Part shown: positions 26,954 to 36,541 of the stretch, in pieces
How the letters are laid out: each line of letters starts with the position of its first letter
Numbering within the stretch: the stretch's first letter is position 1
Assembly (NCBI GenBank): GCA_028283825.1
Contig: JAPWJW010000003.1
Span: 1-64,000 of the forward strand
DNA from: Azospirillaceae bacterium
GTDB taxonomy: Bacteria; Pseudomonadota; Alphaproteobacteria; Azospirillales; Azospirillaceae
Reading direction: 5' to 3'
DNA length: 64,000 nt
Notes under the pieces: generated by a model
The model's database searches: none
The model's input: only the letters and a program-made list of their open reading frames with translations
What the model was told of the DNA's origin: nothing
Translations under genes and position numbers: made by a program

Positions 26954-26957
26954 CCCG

Positions 26958-29339
26958 TCAGTGCGCCACGAAGTTCCGCTTCTGCGCCCGCTTGACCTCA
27001 CCCTCGAACAGGCGGGGGAACAGGCGGTACAGCATGGCGGCGATGGCGGGCAGCAGGATGATGGCGCCCAACATGTTGGCGATGAAGACGAAGGTCAGCA
27101 GTTCACCCATGTTGGCCTGGAATTTCAGGGCGGAGAACGCCCAGGTGGCCACCCCCACCGCCAGGGTCAATGCGGTGAACAGGATGGAACTGCCGGTTTC
27201 CTGCAAGGTCTTGTAGTAGGCCTCGGCGAAGCCCAGCCCATGCTTCAGGTAGGATTGCAGGCGGTTGAAGATGTAGAGGCCGTAGTCCACGCCGATGCCC
27301 ACGCCCAGCGCCGTGACGGGCAGGGTGCTGGTCTTCAGGCCGATCTTAAGCTCGGCCATCAGCGCGTCGCACAGGAAGGAGACCACCACCAGCGGCAGCA
27401 CGGTGGCGATGGTGCCGACGACGGAGCGGAAGGTGATAGCACAGAACACCAGCACGGTGCCGTAGACCCACAGCAGCATGGGCGTCTCTGCCTGGGTCAC
27501 CGCCTGGTTGGTGGCGGCCATGACGCCGACGCTGCCGGTGGCCAGGCGGAAGTGGATGGGGCTCTTATCTTTTTCCGAGGTGTGGTGGGCCTGGTTGTAG
27601 GTCTCCACCGCCTTGACCACGCGGTCGATGGTTTCGGCCCGATGGTCCTTGGTGAAGATCATCACCGGCATGACGGAACAGTCGGCGTTCAGCAGGCCGG
27701 TGGAGGTTTCCACCGGTGAGACGGTGCGGACCAGCACCTGGCTGTTGCGGGGCAGCACCCGCCAGTTCAGGTTGCCCTCGTTCCAGCCCATGTTGACGGT
27801 CTTCATCACCTGGGGCAGGGACAGGGTGGACTGCACCCCCTCCACATTGCGGATCTGCCAGGCGAAGTCGTCCACCTGGGACGCGACATGATAGTCGATG
27901 CAGCCGTTGGCCGGTGCCTCGGCGATGACCTGGATGATGTCCACGCCGATGGCGAAGTGGCCGGCGATGAAGTCGGCATCCTTGTTGTAGCGGCTGTCCG
28001 GCCACAGTTCGGGCACGCCGGCCTCGGCATCGCCGATGACGCGGCGGCCGGACTCATGGTGGGCCCAGGCGAAGACGGCCAGGCCGATCAGCAGGGCCGG
28101 GATGGCGCCCTTGGGCCGGGCGAAGACGGTGAACATCTTCCAAACCGCGTCGAACCGGTCCACCTGGTGCGCCACGCGGCGGCGATAGTTGTCGCCCAGC
28201 GGTAGGAAGGACAGGGTGATCGGCAGGATGATCAGGTGGGTCAGCACGATGATGACCATGCCGACGGAGGCCGACAGCGCCAGGTCCTGGATCATCTGGA
28301 TCTTGACGATGCGGATGGTCAGGAAGGCGATGGCGTCGGCCACCAGGGCGGAGGCACCAGGCACCAGCAGGCGCTGGAAACTGATGCGCGCGGCGGAGAA
28401 GGCGTCGGCACCCTTGCCGATCTCCTGCGTGATGGTGCCCACGTTCTGCACGCCGTGGCTGATGGCGATGGCGAACACCAGGAAGGGCACCAGGATGGAC
28501 ATGGGGTCCATGGCCAGGCCCATCAGCACCAGCAGGCCGGCCTGCCAGATGACGGTGACCACCGACAGGGCCAGCAGCACGGCCGTCATGCGGGCCGACC
28601 GGCCGTAGACATAGACCAGCAAGGCGGTGATGACGAAGGCGATGCCGAAGAAGACGACGACGCCCACCGTGCCGTCGGCCACGTCGCCCATCGCCTTGGC
28701 GAAACCGATGATGTGGATGTCGACGGTGTCGCTGCCGTACTTGGCGCGGATGGCCTCCAACCGCTTGGCGACCTCCATATAGTCCAGCTTGGCGCCGGTG
28801 GTGGGGTCGCGGTCCAGCAGCTGGATGTTCACCAGGGCGGCAGTGAAGTCCTCCGCCACCAGGCGACCCACTTGGCCGGACTTCAGCACGTTGCCGCGCA
28901 CCACGTTCAGCCACTCCGGCGTCGCCTTGAACTCCGCCGGGATGACGTTGCCGCCGCTGAACCCATCCTCCACGATTTCGATGAAGCGGACGTTGGGGGT
29001 GTAGAGCGAGGTGACGCTGGCCCGGTCCACGCCGGGGATGAAGAACACCTCGTCCGTCACCTGCTTCAGCTTGGTGAAGAACTCCGGCGTGTAGATGTCG
29101 CCCTGCTTGACGCTCAGCGCCACGACCACCCGGTTGGCCCCGCCGAATTCCTTCTGATATTGCAGGAAGGTCTTCATGTAGGGGTGGTCTTGCGGCAGCT
29201 GCTTCTCATACGCCGTGTCCACCGCCAGGTGGCTGGCCTGCCAGGCGAAGAAGGCGGTGGCCAGCGCGAACAGGATCAGCACCACCTTGCGGTGGCGGAA
29301 GATCACGGCGTCAATGATACGGGGCAGGGACGTCAGCAT
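26958..29339 (-). CDS. RND/MMPL-family exporter
   Basis: A 793-residue membrane transporter built of two similar halves, each with a first span, a large periplasmic loop and a five-span bundle. The first half has VVVFFGIAFVITALLVYVYGRSARM and VFAIAISHGVQNV; the second has VFCAITFRSVVGTIATVLPLVVVSF and LGVGIGVDYGLYIFNRLQ, a conserved GxxxDY block of this family. It is the third gene of a leftward set with a DUF1302 outer-membrane protein and a YCF48 protein. This trio recurs in proteobacteria, often with DUF1329 (absent here), and is thought to export or traffic hydrophobic compounds. The substrate is unknown. Confidence 0.9.
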   Translation of the reverse strand: MLTSLPRIIDAVIFRHRKVVLILFALATAFFAWQASHLAVDTAYEKQLPQDHPYMKTFLQYQKEFGGANRVVVALSVKQGDIYTPEFFTKLKQVTDEVFFIPGVDRASVTSLYTPNVRFIEIVEDGFSGGNVIPAEFKATPEWLNVVRGNVLKSGQVGRLVAEDFTAALVNIQLLDRDPTTGAKLDYMEVAKRLEAIRAKYGSDTVDIHIIGFAKAMGDVADGTVGVVVFFGIAFVITALLVYVYGRSARMTAVLLALSVVTVIWQAGLLVLMGLAMDPMSILVPFLVFAIAISHGVQNVGTITQEIGKGADAFSAARISFQRLLVPGASALVADAIAFLTIRIVKIQMIQDLALSASVGMVIIVLTHLIILPITLSFLPLGDNYRRRVAHQVDRFDAVWKMFTVFARPKGAIPALLIGLAVFAWAHHESGRRVIGDAEAGVPELWPDSRYNKDADFIAGHFAIGVDIIQVIAEAPANGCIDYHVASQVDDFAWQIRNVEGVQSTLSLPQVMKTVNMGWNEGNLNWRVLPRNSQVLVRTVSPVETSTGLLNADCSVMPVMIFTKDHRAETIDRVVKAVETYNQAHHTSEKDKSPIHFRLATGSVGVMAATNQAVTQAETPMLLWVYGTVLVFCAITFRSVVGTIATVLPLVVVSFLCDALMAELKIGLKTSTLPVTALGVGIGVDYGLYIFNRLQSYLKHGLGFAEAYYKTLQETGSSILFTALTLAVGVATWAFSALKFQANMGELLTFVFIANMLGAIILLPAIAAMLYRLFPRLFEGEVKRAQKRNFVAH

Positions 29340-29393
29340 CGGGCACCAGAAAAACGAATGAACCGGGGAAAGGGCGGTCGGGGCCTATAGGAA

Positions 29394-30455
29394 TTAAGGT
29401 AGGGCGCCGGCCAGTTTCGGCCCCTCATCCCCGAACAGGATCAGGCCGCCGTCGCTACCCCGCACCGCGTCGGCCAGGGCCAGGCGGTCGGGACGGTAGG
29501 TCAGCGTGAAGGTGGCGCCGGCGTCGGTGCTGGTCAGCACCGTGCCCAGCGCACCCACCAGCACGACATGGCCGTCGGGCGTGGCCAGGCCCCCCATCAG
29601 CCCGGCCTTGGTGCCCGTGTCCACCGGCTGCCAGGCCTCCCCACCGTTGGTGCTGCGGAAGGCGTGGCCCTGAAGGCCGAAGACGATGATGGTTTTGCCG
29701 TCCACCAGCGTGCCGCCGAACATTGAGCCCTCGTAGCCCAGGTCGCGCTTGGTCCAGGTGCGGCCCCTGTCGGCGCTGGTATAGACGCCGCCGGCCTCAC
29801 CCACGATCAGGCGGTTGTCGCCGCCTATGGCCAGGATGGCGTTCAGGTGCAGATCGTCCTCGGTGATGCGGCGCTTGGTCCAGGTCCGGCCGCCGTCGGC
29901 CGTCTCCAGGTACAGGCCGTAGGCGCCGACCGCGATGCCGTGGTCGGCATCATCGAACAGCACGTCCATCAGGGGCTGTTCCCAGTCGGGCGCGAAGTTC
30001 TGCAGGGTCCAGCTGTCACCGCCATCGGCCGTGTGCAGGATGGTGGCGTCATGGCCCACGGCCCAGCCCTGCTTGGCATCGATGAAGCGCACGGCCGTCA
30101 GGGTGGCGTTGGCCGGCACCGGCACCTGGCGCCAGGCATGGCCGTTGTCATCGGATAGCAGGATGTGGCCGCGTTCACCCACCGCCACCAGGCGGTTGCC
30201 GGCCAGGGCGGCGCCCAGCAGCAGGGACTTGGCGGCCAGCGGGGCGATCATCGCCGGGATGGGGGCGGCCGGTGCCACGCCGGCCTTGGCGGCGGCGGCG
30301 TCAGGCCCGGCCCCATCGGCGGAAGACGACGTGGCATTGTCGCCTGCCGCCACCTCCCTCGCCTGAAGGTTGTCCCCGGGGGCGAGGCTGGAGGCCAGGG
30401 CCAGGGACAGAAGTCCGGCGGACAGCCGGACGGCGAGGGATCGGCATTTCATCAT
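29394..30455 (-). CDS. YCF48/HCF136-like beta-propeller protein
   Basis: A 353-residue secreted protein with a signal peptide, an Ala/Pro-rich linker and a propeller made of repeats of the type D-x-G-x-x-W (DDNGHAWRQV, ADGGDSWTL, ADGGRTWTKR, ADRGRTWTKR, TNGGEAWQPV, TDAGATFTL). In plants such proteins help photosystem II assembly; in bacteria they appear beside RND exporters and DUF1302 proteins. It is 54 bp upstream of the exporter gene and 96 bp downstream of the DUF1302 gene; the latter gap holds a very strong hairpin. A periplasmic accessory role in export is inferred. Confidence 0.88.
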   Translation of the reverse strand: MMKCRSLAVRLSAGLLSLALASSLAPGDNLQAREVAAGDNATSSSADGAGPDAAAAKAGVAPAAPIPAMIAPLAAKSLLLGAALAGNRLVAVGERGHILLSDDNGHAWRQVPVPANATLTAVRFIDAKQGWAVGHDATILHTADGGDSWTLQNFAPDWEQPLMDVLFDDADHGIAVGAYGLYLETADGGRTWTKRRITEDDLHLNAILAIGGDNRLIVGEAGGVYTSADRGRTWTKRDLGYEGSMFGGTLVDGKTIIVFGLQGHAFRSTNGGEAWQPVDTGTKAGLMGGLATPDGHVVLVGALGTVLTSTDAGATFTLTYRPDRLALADAVRGSDGGLILFGDEGPKLAGALP

Positions 30456-30511
30456 TCAAGTCGCGGGCCGCCTCTCGGCAACCGGCGCCCATAAGACCAG
30501 GGACAGGAACC

Positions 30512-30544
30512 CGTCCGTCCCCGGGGGGCACCCGGGGACGGACG
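30512..30544 (-). terminator. Strong hairpin between DUF1302 and YCF48 genes
   Basis: CGTCCGTCCCCGGG / CCCGGGGACGGACG is a perfect 14-bp stem with a 5-nt loop, 8 bp after the DUF1302 stop. No T-run follows on the minus strand, so partial termination or protection of the upstream message is more likely than a full stop. Confidence 0.55.
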
Positions 30545-30551
30545 AGGGGGA

Positions 30552-32765
30552 TCAGAACGAATACTTCACGCTGAAGCTGACGAAATCGCGGTCCTTGATC
30601 AGGTTGAAGTCGCCGCCGCCGAAGAAGTTGGTGTAGTTGATGTCGGCCGACCACTTGTCCAGCAGGGAGGCGGTCAGGCCGACCGACACCGCCTTGCGGC
30701 CATCGATGAAGGTGCCGACGGGCAGCGGCGTGGTGCCGTGCACGTCATGTTCCCACACGATGCGCGGCATCAGGTTGATGCCGCCGATGGCGTTCAGGTA
30801 ATCGAAACGGGCGACCAGGCGGTAACCCCACGAGAATTCGGTGCCGAAACCGCTGGTGGCCACGCTGTCCATGCCGCCCAGGCCCAGGAAGGTGGCGTTG
30901 CCGCCGACGTTGGTGCCGGTGCCGGAGAAGTGCACGCCGTCCGGCATGTTGTGCACGATGTCGGCGCCGACCTCACCCACCAGGATGACCTGGCTGGCGC
31001 CCATCATGGGCGGCAGGTCCTTGGTGAAGGTCATCTGCACCTGACTGATGTCGTACCGGCCATAGCCCTGGATGGTGCTGCCGAACAGGCGGGACGCGCT
31101 CTGCTCGATCTGCGCCGTGGTGGTGCCTTGGATGCCGCCCAGGCGCTGGATCAGCGCGTTGGTGTTGAAGATGTGGGCGGCGGCGGTGGCCGCCTGCTGC
31201 GCGCCGGCTGTGGTGCCGGCGGCGGATCCGGCCGCCGCACCGGCGGCTTGCGCCGCGGCCAGCGAGGCCGGGCCGCCGGCGGCGGCGATGGCGGCCGCCA
31301 CCGTCGACTGCACGGCGGAGGGCAGCGAACTATAGGACGTGCCGACCAGCGCCGGTGCGGCCACCGACAACACCCGATTGACCGCCGTCTGGTACGAGGC
31401 GGTGGCGGCGGCGATGCCCTGGGCGGAGCCGGCCGCGGCACCCTGGGTGGCGCCCGTCTGGATCAGGCCGTAGACGGTGGGGGCGGCCAGCATGGCCTGC
31501 AGCACGTCCACGGCGTCGTACTGTAGCGGCTGGCCCTGCCGGTACGAGTACTCACCCTGGATGGCGACACCTTCAACACTGGTGCTGAAGCTGACGCCGT
31601 ACATCTTGATGTCGTTGGCGTAGTCGGCGAAGTAGCCGCTGTGGTTGCTGAAGGTGGTGGGGTCGGACGCGAAGTCGGCGAAGCTGCCCACCTTGACCGA
31701 CAGGTCGGGCACCCGGCTGTTGTACTTCATGAAGAACAGGCCGAAGTCGGTGTCGTCCAGTTCCGGCACGGAATAATGGACGCCGAAGCCGAACTGGCCG
31801 TCGTCGCGGCCGTTGTGGTCGTTCAGGCGCGGCACGTTGGTGCCGAACGGGGCGATGGGCGTGGCCTGGCCCAGCACCGGGTTGACGACGCTGCCGTTGG
31901 TCTGGATGGCGCCCTGGGTGGCGGTGTCGTGCGCCAGCGGGTTGCCGAAGGGGAGGGACAGGTAGCGGGCGCCCGGCGACAGCGCGTCGTCGCTGCTGAA
32001 ATAGGTGCCCGCCGGGTCCAGCAGGGTCTTTTCCCATTTGAACTGGTAGAACGCCTCCACGCTCAGCCGGTCGGTCAGGCCCAGATTGGCGCTGACCATG
32101 GGTACCGGCAGGAAGACTTCCTTCAGTTCCGTGCCAGGCTGGTGCAGAGCCGACACGTCCACCGGGTTGATGGCGTTGATGCCGTTGGGGATGAAGGTGC
32201 TTTCACCCCAGCTCAGCACTTGGTTGCCGGCGCGCAGGCTCAGCGACATGCTGTCGCCCAGGTCGAAGTTGCCGTAGGCATAGGCGTCCAGCAGGCGCGC
32301 GTAGGCCGCCGACTGGTCGCGGGCGGTGGAGCTCAGCGTGAAGTTGCCGGTGCGCGCACCCGACGTGCTGTTGGCGTCGTTGTTGATCGGGTCGTAGTAG
32401 AAGGTCGCGCGACCGAAGAAGCCGATCTCGTGATAGTCCAGCTTCAGCTCGTTGGTCATGCGACCACCGGTCGACACCAGGCCGGTGCCGTAGTTCAGGT
32501 CGCCGTTGTCCTGGTTGATGGAGGCGGCAGTGCCGCCGTTGGCCTTGCCCACCAGCGCCTTGTCGCGTTCCTGCACGCGGATCAGGCCACCGAAGGTCAA
32601 GGTGGTGTTGAAGCTGCCTTGAAGATCGCCGCTGCTGAAGTCCAGGGCGCGCGCCGGCGCGGAAACGAATAGCGGCAGCGCGATGGCCCCCAACAGGGCC
32701 CCGCCACTGACGCCCGCCAGGATGCGAGATTTCAGGCACGACTTCCCATAGACGTTCGCCACCAT
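30552..32765 (-). CDS. DUF1302 outer-membrane protein
   Basis: A 737-residue outer-membrane protein of the DUF1302 family: signal peptide ending PLFVSAPARA-L, DFSSGDLQGSFNTTLTFGGLIRV at the mature N-terminus, GNQVLSWGESTFIPNGINAINPVDVS in the middle and a C-terminal barrel ending FVSFSVKYSF. The ATG at 32765 follows GGGAGGAAAGACGC; a longer open frame to 32834 is not supported. Residues about 422-544 are an Ala-rich, helix-prone insert (for example AAAIAAAGGPASLAAAQAAG) that is unusual inside a barrel. It heads the operon with the YCF48 protein and RND exporter and may be the outer-membrane end of that path. Confidence 0.88.
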   Translation of the reverse strand: MVANVYGKSCLKSRILAGVSGGALLGAIALPLFVSAPARALDFSSGDLQGSFNTTLTFGGLIRVQERDKALVGKANGGTAASINQDNGDLNYGTGLVSTGGRMTNELKLDYHEIGFFGRATFYYDPINNDANSTSGARTGNFTLSSTARDQSAAYARLLDAYAYGNFDLGDSMSLSLRAGNQVLSWGESTFIPNGINAINPVDVSALHQPGTELKEVFLPVPMVSANLGLTDRLSVEAFYQFKWEKTLLDPAGTYFSSDDALSPGARYLSLPFGNPLAHDTATQGAIQTNGSVVNPVLGQATPIAPFGTNVPRLNDHNGRDDGQFGFGVHYSVPELDDTDFGLFFMKYNSRVPDLSVKVGSFADFASDPTTFSNHSGYFADYANDIKMYGVSFSTSVEGVAIQGEYSYRQGQPLQYDAVDVLQAMLAAPTVYGLIQTGATQGAAAGSAQGIAAATASYQTAVNRVLSVAAPALVGTSYSSLPSAVQSTVAAAIAAAGGPASLAAAQAAGAAAGSAAGTTAGAQQAATAAAHIFNTNALIQRLGGIQGTTTAQIEQSASRLFGSTIQGYGRYDISQVQMTFTKDLPPMMGASQVILVGEVGADIVHNMPDGVHFSGTGTNVGGNATFLGLGGMDSVATSGFGTEFSWGYRLVARFDYLNAIGGINLMPRIVWEHDVHGTTPLPVGTFIDGRKAVSVGLTASLLDKWSADINYTNFFGGGDFNLIKDRDFVSFSVKYSF

Positions 32766-33005
32766 GCGTCTTTCCTCCCTGCACGTTTTTTTTGTGGGCA
32801 CCATCGTTCCTGGCATTGCTGTCCAGGAGTGCACGCGAACCCACTATCCGCCAAGCCTCGTTTTTCCGGGCGTTGGCGTCAAGCATAGATGAGCAGGATC
32901 AAGGGATTCCGCGGGAAAATGGGGCAAATCTGCAACGCCGTTCAGGTTGGTTCCGGCGGCGCGGCCAGGTTGCAGAGGGGTTTGCCAGTAGGCGTCAGGC
33001 CGACT

Positions 33006-35954
33006 TCACGACGCAACTGCCCGCATCTGGGCGGGCTTCAAAAAAGTTTTGCAAAAATCGTCCGCGGGCAGCGGTTTTGAGAAGAAGAAGCCCTGAAGCT
33101 GGTCGCACTGGTGGCGGCGCAGGAAGTCCAGCTGTTCCTGCGTCTCGATTCCCTCCGCCACCACGGTCAGGCCCAACTGCCGGCCCATGGCGATGATGGT
33201 GGCGGCGATGGCGGCGGTGTCGGTGTTGGACGTCGCCTCCGCCACGAAGGACCGGTCGATCTTCAGCGTGGTGATGGGCAGGCGCCGCAGGTAGGACAGC
33301 GAGGAATAGCCCGTGCCAAAATCGTCGATGGCGATGGAAATGCCCTGGGCGCGCAACTCCGCCAGGGTGTCGGCGATATAGGCCAGGTTGGACATCATCG
33401 CCGTCTCGGTGATCTCCAGTTCCAGGAACTTCGGCCCCACGCCGTATTCCTGCAGCAGCTGGTTCACCCGTTCGCCGAACTGGCCCGACGACACCTGGCG
33501 GACCGACACGTTGACCGCCACCGGTAGGGGCTGCAGCCCCTGTTCCTGCCAGGCGCGGATCTGGGCCAGGGCGGTGCGCATCACCCATTCGCCGATGGGC
33601 ACGATCAGGCCGTTCTCCTCCGCCATGGGGATGAAGCGGGCGGGGGATATGGGGCCCATCTCCGGATGGGTCCAGCGGATCAGCGCCTCGGTCCCGATGG
33701 GCTTCAGCGTTTCCAGGTCCATCTTGGGCTGGTAGTGCAGGGTGAACTGGTTCAGGTCCAGGGCCTCGCGCAGGGCGTGTTCCATGGACAGGCGGGCCAC
33801 CGCCTCCTCGTTCATGCGGGGGGTGAAGAACTGATAGCTGTTTCCGCCGCCCGCCTTGGCGTTGTCCATGGCGGTGGCGGCGTCGCGCAGCAGGGCGTCG
33901 GTGTCCTTGGCGTCGCCGGGGAACAGGCTGATGCCGATGGACGTGGTGATGAACAGCTGCTGGCCGTCGATGGCGAAGGGCCGGGTCAGGCCCACCAGGA
34001 TGGCCTCGGCGATGCGGGCGGCGGCCTGCGGCTCCGGCAGGTCTTCCGCGATCACCATGAATTCGTCCGCCCCCATGCGGCCCACCGTGTCGGCGGCGCG
34101 CACGCAGGACACCAGCCGCTGGCCCAGGGCGCGCAGCAGCTTGTCGCCCACCTGGCTGCCCAGGCTGTCGTTCACCAGCTTGAACCGATCCAGATCCATG
34201 ACCAGCACGGCGACCGAGGTGCCCTTGCGTTCGCCATGGGCGATGGCGTGCTGCAGGCGGTCCTGCAACAGCGTGCGGTTGGCCAGGCCGGTCAGCGGAT
34301 CGTGGGTACTGACGTACAGCAGCTGCTCCTCGAAGCGCTTGCGGTCGGTCACGTCGGTCATGGTGCCGGTGAAGCGCAGGGGACGGCCGCGCTCATCCCG
34401 GATGGCCAGGCCGCGCGCCTCGGTCCACAGCCAGCCGCCGTCGCTCTTGCGCAGGCGGAACAGGCTGACATAGTCGCCGCTTTCGCCGGACAGGTAGCGC
34501 TCGATGGTACCCAGGGTGGCGGCCGTATCGTCGGGGTGCAGCAGGGCTTCCAGCGGCTTGTCGTGCCAGGGGCTGGCGCCGGACGGATAGCCCAGCATCT
34601 CCAGGAATTCCGGGCTCCACCATGTCAGGCCGGTGGTGAAGTCGCTGTCGAACACACCGGACCGGGTGGCGCTGACGGCCTGCTTCAGCCGCTCCTCGCT
34701 TTCGCGCACGGCGCGTTCCGCCCGCTTGCGCTGGGTGATGTCCTGGATGACGCAGATGGCGGTGCGGCTGCTGCCCACCCGCATCTTGCTGACGCCGAAG
34801 GCGATGGCGAAGCTGGTGCCGTCGTGGCGGCGGCCCTGCACCTCCGACCGCTGCTCCCCGCCATGGCTGCTGCCGTGGCGGCGCAGGCTGGCCATCAGTT
34901 CGGCCGACACGCGGGGCCAGTCGTCATCGGCGATGAAGCCGACGAAGGGCCGGCCGGCCGCCTGGCCGTCCTCATACCCGAACAGGCGGTGGGCGGCGCG
35001 GTTCATGGTGGCGACGCGCAGGTCCTCATCCAGGGTGATGATGCCGTCGGCCACGTTGTCCATGATGCCGGACAGGTGGGTGTCGCGTTCACGCAGGCTG
35101 TTCTCCACCCGCTCGCGCTCCACCAGCGCGCGGTCGAATTCCAGCAGCAGTTCATTCGTCGTGCTGGCCAGCAGGCCCAGCTCGTCATCCGTGTGCTGCG
35201 GCGGCACGCTCAGCAGCAGGTCGGCCGGGCGTCGCGCGTCCACCGCGGCGATGCCGCGCGTCAGCCGCAGGAAGGGCTTGGACAGCGAGATGTAGAAGAC
35301 CACCACCAGGATCAGGGCCAGGGCCACCGTCCACACCAGGCCCACGCCCAGCACCACGGCGGACCGGCGGAAGAAGTCCAGGGCGATCAGGTAACGGTCG
35401 ACGCTGACCTTCAGCACACCCACGTTCTGCTGGTGGCGTTCGATGACCAGGGGGATAGAGAAGCTCTTTTCCTGCGGCAGCAGGATTTCGGCCAGCCATT
35501 TCAGGCCGCCCTCCGCCTCCGGCCGGTCCTTGGCGGCCAGCTGGTTGCCGAAATCCTCATAGATCACGGCATGATAGAGGGGCCGGTACTCGAACAGGCC
35601 GGTCAGCACCCGTTCCGCCAGGGCCTGGTCGAAGGCGTAGGCCGCCTCCGCCGCCGGTTGGCGCGAGGTGGCCAGCACCTGCTGTACCAGCTGGTCGGTC
35701 TGCTGTTCGACGTTGAACAGGTCGTAGGTGATCTGGCCGGTGTTGAGGATCAGGCCCAATGCCAGGGTGATGATGGCGGTGTTGCGCGCCTGCTTGTAGG
35801 ACAGGCGCTTGCGCAGGGGCAGCTGCACCTTGGTTCCGGTCCCTAACGGCTTCGCCGCACCCGTCCCCAACGGCTTCGCCTCCGCCGGCGCCGCCGGGGT
35901 CGGGGAGGACGACGATGCCTCGGAGGACGGTGGGGGCGTCATGCCAACCTTCAT
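33006..35954 (-). CDS. Membrane PAS-PAS-GGDEF-EAL cyclic-di-GMP protein
   Basis: About 982 residues. Two membrane spans (near residues 55-75 and 195-220) flank a periplasmic sensor; a HAMP-like stretch, two PAS domains (about 290-550), a GGDEF domain (about 555-720) and an EAL domain (about 730-975) follow. The GGDEF motif reads GADEF, so cyclase activity is doubtful. The EAL motif (GTEALIRW), the DDFGTGYSS loop and the KIDRSF and AEGIE blocks are intact, so it should hydrolyse cyclic di-GMP. An upstream in-frame TTG exists; I take the ATG at 35954, with 35942 (AAGG 5 nt upstream) as an alternative. It is a lone gene. Confidence 0.92.
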   Translation of the reverse strand: MKVGMTPPPSSEASSSSPTPAAPAEAKPLGTGAAKPLGTGTKVQLPLRKRLSYKQARNTAIITLALGLILNTGQITYDLFNVEQQTDQLVQQVLATSRQPAAEAAYAFDQALAERVLTGLFEYRPLYHAVIYEDFGNQLAAKDRPEAEGGLKWLAEILLPQEKSFSIPLVIERHQQNVGVLKVSVDRYLIALDFFRRSAVVLGVGLVWTVALALILVVVFYISLSKPFLRLTRGIAAVDARRPADLLLSVPPQHTDDELGLLASTTNELLLEFDRALVERERVENSLRERDTHLSGIMDNVADGIITLDEDLRVATMNRAAHRLFGYEDGQAAGRPFVGFIADDDWPRVSAELMASLRRHGSSHGGEQRSEVQGRRHDGTSFAIAFGVSKMRVGSSRTAICVIQDITQRKRAERAVRESEERLKQAVSATRSGVFDSDFTTGLTWWSPEFLEMLGYPSGASPWHDKPLEALLHPDDTAATLGTIERYLSGESGDYVSLFRLRKSDGGWLWTEARGLAIRDERGRPLRFTGTMTDVTDRKRFEEQLLYVSTHDPLTGLANRTLLQDRLQHAIAHGERKGTSVAVLVMDLDRFKLVNDSLGSQVGDKLLRALGQRLVSCVRAADTVGRMGADEFMVIAEDLPEPQAAARIAEAILVGLTRPFAIDGQQLFITTSIGISLFPGDAKDTDALLRDAATAMDNAKAGGGNSYQFFTPRMNEEAVARLSMEHALREALDLNQFTLHYQPKMDLETLKPIGTEALIRWTHPEMGPISPARFIPMAEENGLIVPIGEWVMRTALAQIRAWQEQGLQPLPVAVNVSVRQVSSGQFGERVNQLLQEYGVGPKFLELEITETAMMSNLAYIADTLAELRAQGISIAIDDFGTGYSSLSYLRRLPITTLKIDRSFVAEATSNTDTAAIAATIIAMGRQLGLTVVAEGIETQEQLDFLRRHQCDQLQGFFFSKPLPADDFCKTFLKPAQMRAVAS

Positions 35955-36069
35955 GTCGCGGGGCCAGGCCAAACAGGGGTGCCGGATGCGTTAACAACGT
36001 GCGGGAAGACCTTAAGGCGTATGGGTCGTGAAGTCTCGCACTTCCGTATGGCGGGGGGCACGCAAAAGG

Positions 36070-36471
36070 TCAGCGCTCTTCCACTATGTTACGGAAAATC
36101 TTCAACCATTCATCCGCGGTGGCGCGCTTGCGGAAGCTGACGACGAAGGGTTGGGGATGGCGGCGCGAGGTCAGTGCCAACTCGAAATGCGTGTCCTTAG
36201 CCTGGTAGCGCCAGGCGGCCAGATCGCGGCGGCCCAGCAGCACGGGCGGGCGGGCGCTGGCGCCCCGGCCGATGACGGCCACGTATCCCAGGGTCTCGTC
36301 GGCGGCGATGCCGGTGCCGTCATGGGCGTGGCGCTCGGTGACGGTGAAGCCGTCCAGCGCGTCGAAACGGCGGAAGATCTCGGTTTCGGATGGGCTGCGG
36401 GTGGCTAGCCAAAGGGCCGTCACCAAACCCGCCGCCACCGCCACGATGGCCAGGACGATCAACAACATCAT
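36070..36471 (-). CDS. Small membrane-anchored protein, unknown
   Basis: A 133-residue protein beginning MMLLIVLAIVAVAAGLVTALWLA, a single N-terminal span, followed by a soluble part with FDALDGFTVTERHAHDGTGIAADETLGYVAVIGRG (key residues) and a C-terminal QPFVVSFRKRATADEWLKIF. The fold looks like a small beta-rich domain. The frame is open to 36618 but that stretch is proline/arginine-rich shadow across a hairpin. It follows gloA on the same strand, separated by a hairpin. I do not recognise the family. Confidence 0.65.
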   Translation of the reverse strand: MMLLIVLAIVAVAAGLVTALWLATRSPSETEIFRRFDALDGFTVTERHAHDGTGIAADETLGYVAVIGRGASARPPVLLGRRDLAAWRYQAKDTHFELALTSRRHPQPFVVSFRKRATADEWLKIFRNIVEER

Positions 36472-36494
36472 GGCATCAGGGATAGAATAAGCGG

Positions 36495-36533
36495 CCCGGA
36501 TCCGCAACCGTCGCGGCGGCGGATCCGGGCGTT
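36495..36533 (-). terminator. Hairpin after gloA
   Basis: GCCCGGATCCGC and GCGGATCCGGGC form a perfect 12-bp stem with a 14-nt loop. On the minus strand, the gloA direction, it is followed by a short GCTTATTC. Confidence 0.6.
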
Positions 36534-36541
36534 TGGGGTCC

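Noticed and set aside
33666-35846. 726-codon open frame on the + strand
   Set aside because: It is the antisense shadow of the PAS-GGDEF-EAL gene, with the Gln/His/Gly-rich composition typical of high-GC shadow frames.
35840-35885. Short direct repeat (AACGGCTTCGCC twice) at the start of the GGDEF-EAL gene
   Set aside because: It encodes a small AKPLGTG duplication in a flexible N-terminus; no wider meaning seen.
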